Shown here: in pieces, positions 1-4,609 of the stretch
How positions within the stretch are numbered: position 1 is the first letter of the stretch
Layout of the letters: every line of letters begins with the position of its first letter
DNA from: Rhodobacteraceae bacterium UBA2776
GTDB lineage: Bacteria; Pseudomonadota; Alphaproteobacteria; Rhodobacterales; Rhodobacteraceae
Direction: 5' to 3'
Assembly (NCBI GenBank): GCA_002352425.1
Contig: DEIK01000013.1
Location: forward strand, 1 to 7,400
DNA length: 7,400 nucleotides
Program-made: the position numbers and the translations under genes
Notes under the pieces: model-generated
The model's input: only the letters and a program-made list of their open reading frames with translations
Database searches by the model: none
What the model was told of the DNA's origin: nothing

Positions 1-122
1 CCGAACCAGGCAAAGAAGCATGCAAAAAAGGCAAACCACGTCATGTGGAAAGTCCTGATCTGCACCATATTCACCTTGAAGAAATTCCCCCAAAGGCTGG
101 TTGCTTTGTTTTGTAATTCCAT
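1..122 (-). CDS. narK: NarK/NasA-type nitrate/nitrite transporter (MFS), N-terminal fragment
   Basis: Only the first 40 codons are inside the window; the gene continues past the left edge. The visible protein starts MELQNKATSLWGNF and then has the stretch VQIRTFHMTWFAFFACFFAW (about residues 21-40). This is the cytoplasmic N-terminus and first membrane helix typical of nitrate/nitrite porters of the major facilitator superfamily (NarK1/NasA/NRT2 type: RTFH.TW.AFF.CFFAWF). Such proteins move nitrate in, or exchange nitrate for nitrite, across the inner membrane. The ATG at 122 has a strong ribosome binding site (AAGGGGA, plus-strand positions 129-135) six bases upstream. It is divergent from a Crp/Fnr-family regulator, and an Fnr-type box lies in the shared spacer, so it is probably induced under low oxygen or nitrogen oxides. 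Whether it serves denitrification or assimilation cannot be told from this fragment. The family call is good; the symbol is by family only. Confidence 0.82.
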   Translation of the reverse strand, partial: MELQNKATSLWGNFFKVNMVQIRTFHMTWFAFFACFFAWF

Positions 123-185
123 TTGCTGTCCCCTTTTCGGAAGGGACACAGCGCTACTTGTATATAACTCAAGCCGAGTCCCCAA

Positions 186-234
186 TGGTTTTTGGATAGC
201 GGCATCATCACAGCGATAAGTTGACACAGATCAA
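186..234 (-). promoter_or_regulatory. Candidate class II Fnr-type promoter of the nitrate transporter gene
   Basis: TTGACACAGATCAA at 221-234 matches TTGAY-N4-RTCAA at all ten informative positions. Reading toward the transporter on the minus strand, a weak -10 (TATCCA, 198 down to 193, 3 of 6 consensus bases) predicts a start near 186. The box centre (227.5) is then at -41.5, the standard position for class II Fnr activation. The leader would be about 64 nt. The box is seen directly; the start site is inferred. Confidence 0.6.
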
Positions 235-284
235 ATAGTCATTTTTTTTATTTAATATTAATGCCTTACCGACATTTATCATTC

Positions 285-299
285 ACAATACTGTATTGT
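285..299. repeat. Perfect 15-bp palindrome in the transporter/regulator spacer
   Basis: ACAATACTGTATTGT is a perfect inverted repeat around T292, in an AT-rich stretch upstream of the regulator promoter. It does not match an Fnr box. It may be an operator for a second dimeric regulator; I do not recognise the motif. Confidence 0.4.
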
Positions 300-305
300 T
301 TCACC

Positions 306-319
306 TTGATGCGATACAA
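306..319 (+). promoter_or_regulatory. Weak third Fnr-like site
   Basis: TTGATGCGATACAA keeps the TTG-N8-CAA frame and one perfect half site, but the second half is TACAA instead of RTCAA (8 of 10 bases). Its centre (312.5) would be about -57.5 relative to the candidate regulator start near 370. It may be a weak activator site or chance. Confidence 0.25.
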
Positions 320-334
320 TTATCCGCTCAGATC

Positions 335-370
335 TTGACATTTGCCGCACTTTTGATTGATATATGTCAA
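335..370 (+). promoter_or_regulatory. Candidate autoregulated promoter of the Crp/Fnr regulator gene, with Fnr-type box
   Basis: A consensus -35 TTGACA (335-340) is followed after 17 bp by TGATAT (358-363, 3 of 6 -10 bases). A full-match Fnr-type box, TTGATATATGTCAA, spans 357-370 and covers this -10 and the expected start near 370. A regulator bound there would block polymerase, which suggests autorepression or repression by another Fnr-type protein. The box also overlaps a TTG at 357 that could open a longer reading frame, which argues for the ATG at 393 as the true start. Confidence 0.5.
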
Positions 371-392
371 TCGTCCTCAGTTGAGTCTCTCC

Positions 393-1091
393 ATGCGCAG
401 CACTGATATTCCAGCCATCCGCAGTCTTCCTTTGTTCAAGGAAATGACTGATGACAGTTTTGCCGAACTGGTGCGCGGTGCCTATGTGCAAACCTTCCCG
501 CAAAACATGGAGCTGATCGTCGAGGGCGACCCCTGTGATTTCCTGCACATCGTTGTGGATGGCAGTGTCGAGCTGTTGGCTGGGTGGGGAGGCCGCGAAA
601 CCACTATGACGGTGCTGCGCGCAGACGCGACCTTCATTCTGGCCGCCGCCATTCGTGACGCGCCAAACCTGATGTCAGCCCGCACGCTGGAACGCTCGCG
701 TGTCATCATGTTGCCCGCCGAAGATGTACGCCAAGTTTTTGAGCAAGACCACGCATTCGCCCGTGCCGTGGTGATGGAGCTGGCCCATTGCTATCGCGGC
801 GTGATCAAGAACGTCAAAGGCCTAAAACTGCGCACTTCGATCGAGCGGTTGGCGAATTACCTGCTGAAATGGCAGAAAAAAACCGGCGGCAATGCCAAAT
901 TCATCCTGACAATCGAAAAGCGCCGCCTTGCCTCGGTTTTGGGCATGACACCAGAAAACTTGTCGCGCGCCATCAAGGCCTTACGACCATATGGTGTGAT
1001 CATTGACGGGCAAAACGTCGAGATTACCAAGCCGGATGATTTGAACCAACTGGCCAAACCAACCCCGTTGATTGATGATCCTAGAAGCTAG
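393..1091 (+). CDS. Crp/Fnr-family transcriptional regulator, cluster-less (Dnr/NnrR/NarR-like)
   Basis: A 232-residue DNA-binding regulator of normal family length. Residues about 10-115 form the cyclic-nucleotide-binding-like beta-roll (LPLF...VEGDPCDFLHIVVDGSVEL). A long dimer helix follows (about 118-145), then a winged helix-turn-helix (about 145-215). The recognition helix LGMTPENLSRAIKAL carries E188, S191 and R192, the E..SR pattern with which Fnr proteins read TTGAT; boxes of that type flank the gene. Only two cysteines are present (C48, C133), so the N-terminal cysteine set that binds the Fnr [4Fe-4S] cluster is absent. This fits the Dnr/NnrR/NarR groups, some of which sense nitric oxide through haem or respond to nitrate/nitrite. 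ATG 393 is preferred over the TTG at 357 because family similarity begins just after it and the TTG is inside an operator. The SD is weak (TGAG, 7 nt upstream). The subgroup and signal are inferred. Confidence 0.85.
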   Translation: MRSTDIPAIRSLPLFKEMTDDSFAELVRGAYVQTFPQNMELIVEGDPCDFLHIVVDGSVELLAGWGGRETTMTVLRADATFILAAAIRDAPNLMSARTLERSRVIMLPAEDVRQVFEQDHAFARAVVMELAHCYRGVIKNVKGLKLRTSIERLANYLLKWQKKTGGNAKFILTIEKRRLASVLGMTPENLSRAIKALRPYGVIIDGQNVEITKPDDLNQLAKPTPLIDDPRS

Positions 1092-1094
1092 GAT
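1078..1094. repeat. Hairpin overlapping the stop codon of the regulator gene
   Basis: ATCCTAG-AAG-CTAGGAT forms a perfect 7-bp stem with a 3-nt loop, and the TAG stop (1089-1091) lies inside its 3' arm. The bases after it (GCCTTTGCC) are not a clear U-run, so it is at best a weak terminator. It may act as a 3' end stabiliser. Confidence 0.4.
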
Positions 1095-1235
1095 GCCTTT
1101 GCCGGCAACGCTCATTCATACCAAATTGGTTTGACATCACCACTGTTATCTAGAGCATCACCGCCTTGGGGCCTTGTGCCTGCGCCAAGTTCCGTCGGCC
1201 ATTGTTACTGATGGCCTCTGCCGTCAAACGGCGGC

Positions 1236-1263
1236 TAGACATCTTTGTGGCCCGTGCTATCAT
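1236..1263 (+). promoter_or_regulatory. Candidate sigma-70-type promoter for the GH25 gene
   Basis: TAGACA (1236-1241, 5 of 6 -35 bases) and TATCAT (1258-1263, 5 of 6 -10 bases) are separated by 16 bp. Transcription would start near 1270, giving a leader of about 77 nt. The rest of the 255-bp spacer (1092-1346) holds short dyads (such as GCCGT-CAA-ACGGC at 1220-1232) but no gene I can support. Confidence 0.45.
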
Positions 1264-1346
1264 TTGAAATGCGCAACTTTTTCGGCGCAGGCCTACAATT
1301 GCCCACCGCCAAACAGTCCCTTTTTTCGTAAACTGGAGTACATGTT

Positions 1347-2111
1347 ATGACCCTGTCTCGCCGCACCACCCTGACCGGACTTGCCAGCTTGCCACTTCTC
1401 TGCGCGCCCTCACTGCTGATGGCCCGCACCAAATACAAAGATCGCGACCCCGTCGATTTTGGCCGCCGCGGCCCGTCGTCCTTTGCGGTTCATGGCATTG
1501 ATGCAGCGCGCTTTCAGGGGCAAATGAACTGGCGACAGGTCAAACGGCAGGGCGTCAAATTTGCATGGCTTAAAGCGACCGAAGGCGGTGATCTGGTTGA
1601 TCCCGAATTCAAGGCCAACTGGCGCGCTGCCAAACGCGCCCGCGTCCCCGTTGGCGCTTATCATTTTTATTATTTCTGCACCGACCCTGAAACACAGGCC
1701 AAATGGTTTATCAAAAACGTGCCGCGCCTAAAGGGCGGGTTGCCGCCTGTGCTGGATCTGGAATGGAACCCGTTTTCTCCGACCTGCACCCTGCGCCCCC
1801 CCGCCGCCGAAGTCCGCCAATTGGCCAATCGGTTCATCCAGATTGTTGAGCGTCACTACAAAACCAAAGTCGTCGTCTACACCGCCCCCGACATGTGGAA
1901 ACATAGCGACATCGCCCGCCTGAAACGCGAATTCTGGCTACGTTCCACAGCCAAACACGTCGAAAAACGCTATGGGGCGCAGGGCTGGCACTTCTGGCAA
2001 TATACGGCCACCGGTATTTTGGACGGGGTTGAGAAAGAGGTCGACCTCAATTGCTTTAACGGCACTGAGGCACAGTGGAAACAATGGCGCAAAGCGCGGG
2101 CTGTGGGGTGA
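1347..2111 (+). CDS. Secreted GH25 family lysozyme-like muramidase
   Basis: A 254-residue exported glycoside hydrolase of family 25, enzymes that cut the MurNAc-GlcNAc bond of peptidoglycan. The N-terminus SRRTTLTGLASLPLL with a hydrophobic run and a possible cut after LLMA (about residue 26) looks like a twin-arginine (Tat) signal, so the enzyme probably acts in the periplasm or outside. The domain spans about residues 47-245. D52 (VHGIDAARFQG), the YHFYYF strand (105-110) and the catalytic pair D137/E139 in VLDLEW are all in place. The C-terminal WHFWQYTATG (214-223) and VDLNCFNG (232-239) close the barrel as in the family. No extra cell-wall-binding domain is visible. A GGAG at 1335-1338 sits 8 nt before ATG 1347. 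It could serve cell-wall remodelling or attack on other cells; no lytic phage context is present. The ankyrin gene 37 nt downstream may be co-transcribed. Confidence 0.9.
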   Translation: MTLSRRTTLTGLASLPLLCAPSLLMARTKYKDRDPVDFGRRGPSSFAVHGIDAARFQGQMNWRQVKRQGVKFAWLKATEGGDLVDPEFKANWRAAKRARVPVGAYHFYYFCTDPETQAKWFIKNVPRLKGGLPPVLDLEWNPFSPTCTLRPPAAEVRQLANRFIQIVERHYKTKVVVYTAPDMWKHSDIARLKREFWLRSTAKHVEKRYGAQGWHFWQYTATGILDGVEKEVDLNCFNGTEAQWKQWRKARAVG

Positions 2112-2148
2112 ACCTTGTAAATCTTAGCAATCAAAGACGAGACTTAGG

Positions 2149-2511
2149 ATGAACACCAACTCGCTGACCGATTTCTTAACCTCTTGTGCAGACGTGCTAC
2201 TGCTTGACGAGGCAGAAATAACAGTCGAGAGCGTTGGTAGCGATGGGGACACACCACTCCACGTGGCTCTTTGGCAAGGTAGAACGGAAATGATTCCGCT
2301 TTTGATTGAAGCTGGTGCTGATGTTGATGCGGTTGGCGACATGTCCGAAACGCCGCTTCATGTCGCTGTAAAACAGCAAAACCTTCCAGCGGTAAAAGCA
2401 ATTCTCAGTTCAGGCGCAAACCGCCATCTCCTGTCTGAGTTTGGTCAAAGCGCGAGAGGTATGGCGATGGGAATGGGCGGCGAAATAAGAAAGGCTTTTG
2501 CAGGAAACTGA
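2149..2511 (+). CDS. Small ankyrin-repeat protein
   Basis: A 120-residue protein without a signal peptide or membrane segment, so probably cytoplasmic. After a short N-terminal helix region (1-30) it has two clear ankyrin repeats: DGDTPLHVALWQGRTEMIPL to about residue 64, and SETPLHVAVKQQNLPAVKAI to about residue 97. Both carry the TPLHVA turn and helix signature. A degenerate capping repeat (about 98-120, GQSARGMAMGMG) follows. Ankyrin repeats bind other proteins and have no catalytic activity; the partner is unknown. The gene starts 37 nt after the GH25 stop with no terminator between, so one transcript is plausible. The upstream AGG directly abuts the ATG, too close for a normal SD; GACGAGA a few bases further up could serve instead. 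Small bacterial ankyrin proteins are sometimes immunity or chaperone-like partners, but nothing here proves that. Confidence 0.85.
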   Translation: MNTNSLTDFLTSCADVLLLDEAEITVESVGSDGDTPLHVALWQGRTEMIPLLIEAGADVDAVGDMSETPLHVAVKQQNLPAVKAILSSGANRHLLSEFGQSARGMAMGMGGEIRKAFAGN

Positions 2512-2667
2512 CATTGGTCACCTCACCAAAGCAATGGCAACCTAACCTGTATAGGCAATCGTCCGATGACTTCACCTTGATACTGGATGGTGATGCTCGA
2601 ATTAGAGCCACAGCCGATACAACATCTCCCTGTTCGCCCCCCGATCTTTCGTACCCTCAAGAAATGG

Positions 2668-2694
2668 GCAAACGGCGCGAACACCACCGTTTGC
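2668..2694 (-). terminator. Candidate terminator of the dgcN-dgcA-transaminase operon
   Basis: An 8-bp perfect stem, GCAAACGG/CCGTTTGC (2668-2675 with 2687-2694) with an 11-nt loop, lies 14 nt downstream of the transaminase stop. On the minus strand it is followed by CCATTTCTTG, a modestly U-rich tail. The rest of 2512-2708 holds no gene I can support. Confidence 0.5.
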
Positions 2695-2708
2695 GACTCA
2701 TTTGGAGT

Positions 2709-3572
2709 TCATACGGCAGCTTTTCGGCTTTCATCCAGATAGATTTCGCGCAACCGTTTGGCCACCGGACCGGGCGTTCCATCGCCCATTTGCGCCCCGT
2801 CGATTTCGACCACCGGCATCACAAAAGCACTGGCAGATGTGGTGAACGCCTCGTCCGCGCTTTGGGCTTCTTCAATGGTGAAACTGCGCTCGACGACTGT
2901 CATCTGTGCTTCTTTTGCAAAGCGGATCACAGCCGCGCGGGTGATGCCGTGCAGGATGTCGTTTGACAGTTTCCGCGTGATGATTTTGCCGTCCTTGACG
3001 ATATAGGCGTTGTTGCTTGTGCCCTCGGTCACATGGCCATCCTCGACCAGCCACGCATCATCGCATCCGGCCTTTTTGGCCATCATTTTGGCCATCGACG
3101 GATACAGCAACTGCACCGTTTTAATGTCGCGTCGCGCCCAGCGGATGTCCTCGACCGAGATGATTTTAGTACCGCGTTTTGACAACGCGGAATCGGCCAA
3201 ATTGGGCACATCCTGTGTAAACATCACGATGGTCGAGGGCACTTTTTCAGGGTCCGGAAACATGAAATCCCGATCGCCTGCTGACCCGCGGGTGATCTGC
3301 AAATAGACCATTCCTTCGTTGATCCCGTTCAGCCGCACCAGCTCGCGGAACACCTCCAGCAGCGCGTCCATTTCGATCGGGCTGGCCATGTCCAGCTCTG
3401 TCAATGAGCGCTGCAAACGCACGGCGTGGCCCTCAAAATCGATCAGCTTGCCATCAAGAACCGATGTGACTTCGTAGATGCCATCCGCCATCAAAAACCC
3501 GCGATCAAAGATCGAAACCGTGGCCTCAGCCTCGGGCATATATTCGCCGTTCACATAGACAGTTCTGCTCAT
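2709..3572 (-). CDS. Class IV PLP aminotransferase, D-amino-acid transaminase-like
   Basis: A 287-residue fold-type IV pyridoxal-phosphate aminotransferase of the usual D-amino-acid transaminase length. These enzymes pass the amino group of a D-amino acid to 2-oxoglutarate or pyruvate, giving D-Glu or D-Ala. K151 in RRDIKTVQLL is the expected PLP-binding lysine, and E183 in VTEGTSNN is the conserved acid facing the cofactor nitrogen. FDRGFLMADGIYE (22-34) is the family N-terminal motif. Compared with the Bacillus YM-1 enzyme, the carboxylate-trap Tyr31 and His100 correspond to F26 and F103, while Arg98 is kept (R101), so substrate range may differ. ATG 3572 has AGGAG 7 nt upstream. The frame stays open further upstream only through the end of the previous gene. 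It starts 13 nt after the dgcA stop and is the last gene of the operon, where it may feed D-Glu to DgcN. The family is sure; the substrate is inferred. Confidence 0.85.
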   Translation of the reverse strand: MSRTVYVNGEYMPEAEATVSIFDRGFLMADGIYEVTSVLDGKLIDFEGHAVRLQRSLTELDMASPIEMDALLEVFRELVRLNGINEGMVYLQITRGSAGDRDFMFPDPEKVPSTIVMFTQDVPNLADSALSKRGTKIISVEDIRWARRDIKTVQLLYPSMAKMMAKKAGCDDAWLVEDGHVTEGTSNNAYIVKDGKIITRKLSNDILHGITRAAVIRFAKEAQMTVVERSFTIEEAQSADEAFTTSASAFVMPVVEIDGAQMGDGTPGPVAKRLREIYLDESRKAAV

Positions 3573-3585
3573 GGTCTTACTCCTG

Positions 3586-4551
3586 TTAGCCCCAGAGGGC
3601 GGCGCTGGGCGCATGCACGCCCGCATCATCAAATACCAACGGTACGTCACGGTCTTCGCGCAACAACAACGGCCCATCTAGGTCTGTATAGGCCACGCCC
3701 TGCGCAATCAAGGTCGCAGGTGCCATCGCCAGTGACGAGCCAACCATGCAGCCCACCATCACGCCATATCCCAACGCCTCGGCCGCGCGGCGCAACTTGA
3801 TTGCCTCGGTCAAACCGCCGGTTTTATCCAGCTTGATGTTCACGATGTCGTATTTGCCCTTTAGCTTTGGCAGGCTGCTTTGATCATGGCAGCTTTCGTC
3901 GGCGCAAACCGGCACGGGCCGCTCCATACCGATCAGGGCTTCATCTTCACCCGAGGGCAAAGGTTGCTCGACCAGTTGAACACCGAGACGCACCAGGTGC
4001 GGGGCCAATTCGGTGTAGACCTCGGCGGACCAGCCCTCGTTTGCGTCGACGATAATTGCCGATTTGGGTGCCCCGCGCCGCACAGCCTCTAAGCGCGCCA
4101 TGTCGTCCGGTGTTCCCAGTTTGATTTTGAGCAACGGGCGAAAAGCATTCTTTGTGGCCTGCTCTTGCATCACTTCAGGCGTCGCCAAGGACAGCGTGTA
4201 GGCGGTGATCTCGGGGCCAGGTTTTGGCAGGCCCGCCAACTCCCAAACCCGCTTGCCTGCCTGTTTGGCCTCCAGATCCCACAAAGCACAATCCACCGCG
4301 TTACGGGCGGCCCCAGCAGGCAATGCGTGCTGCAAATCTTGGCGGCTGATGCCGATAGGCAAGCCTTCGATTTCGGCCGTAACTGACTCCAGTGTTTCAC
4401 CGTAGCGCGCATAGGGCACGCATTCACCCCAACCGGTCACGCCGCCGCGCTTCACCCGAACGGTCAGCACTTTGGCCTCGGTCCGAGAACCCCGCGAAAT
4501 GGTGAACACTTGCGCCAGTTTAAAAACATCCGGCGTCACAGAAATGGTCAT
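3586..4551 (-). CDS. dgcA: Enolase-superfamily epimerase: N-acetyl-D-glutamate racemase / dipeptide epimerase
   Basis: A 321-residue enolase-superfamily protein (muconate-lactonising subgroup) of the kind usually labelled L-Ala-D/L-Glu epimerase. The lid domain is about 1-115 and the barrel about 116-315. The acid-base and metal residues are all visible: K142/K144 (LKIKLG), D169 (VDANEGW), E195 (VEQPLP), D218 (CADES) and K240 (NIKLDKTGG). A DxD motif (D290, D292 in TDLDGP) is also present; in dipeptide epimerases it binds the substrate amino group. Its place directly downstream of a DUF1611 gene matches the dgcN-dgcA pair described in marine bacteria, where DgcA converts N-acetyl-D-Glu to N-acetyl-L-Glu. 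The alternative is recycling of murein L-Ala-D-Glu; context favours DgcA. ATG 4551 has GGAG 7 nt upstream; the frame upstream of it belongs to the spacer and dgcN. Cytoplasmic, no signal peptide. Confidence 0.83.
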   Translation of the reverse strand: MTISVTPDVFKLAQVFTISRGSRTEAKVLTVRVKRGGVTGWGECVPYARYGETLESVTAEIEGLPIGISRQDLQHALPAGAARNAVDCALWDLEAKQAGKRVWELAGLPKPGPEITAYTLSLATPEVMQEQATKNAFRPLLKIKLGTPDDMARLEAVRRGAPKSAIIVDANEGWSAEVYTELAPHLVRLGVQLVEQPLPSGEDEALIGMERPVPVCADESCHDQSSLPKLKGKYDIVNIKLDKTGGLTEAIKLRRAAEALGYGVMVGCMVGSSLAMAPATLIAQGVAYTDLDGPLLLREDRDVPLVFDDAGVHAPSAALWG

Positions 4552-4581
4552 AGTATGTCTCCGATTATTCCCGAGCGAGAA

Positions 4582-4595
4582 AAGCCGAAAGGCTT
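4582..4595 (-). repeat. Short hairpin in the dgcN-dgcA spacer, possible attenuator
   Basis: On the transcribed (minus) strand AAGCC-TTTC-GGCTT forms a 5-bp stem with a 4-nt loop, followed by TTCTCGC. It lies in the 58-nt gap between dgcN and dgcA, about 30 nt before the dgcA start. It could reduce read-through or mark an RNA processing point. The stem is short, so confidence is low. Confidence 0.35.
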
Positions 4596-4609
4596 GCCGA
4601 GCGCCAGCC

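Noticed and set aside
158..172. TTGTATATAACTCAA as another Fnr-like box near the transporter
   Set aside because: The half sites are spaced TTG-N9-CAA instead of TTG-N8-CAA and the inner bases do not match.
357..392. Longer regulator reading frame starting at TTG 357
   Set aside because: The TTG is inside the Fnr-type box and at the expected transcription start, and the added residues do not resemble the family; ATG 393 is better.
1131..1152. TTGACA at 1131 as the -35 of a GH25 promoter
   Set aside because: No -10-like hexamer lies 16-18 bp downstream; the TAGACA/TATCAT pair at 1236-1263 fits better.
1346..1420. GH25 protein as a lipoprotein anchored at C19
   Set aside because: LPLLC lacks the small residue normally before the lipobox cysteine; a Tat-like signal with a later cut fits better.
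2514..2966. Open frame starting just after the ankyrin gene and running into the transaminase gene
   Set aside because: Only its first 65 codons lie in free DNA, no domain is recognisable, and the rest is antisense to a clear gene.
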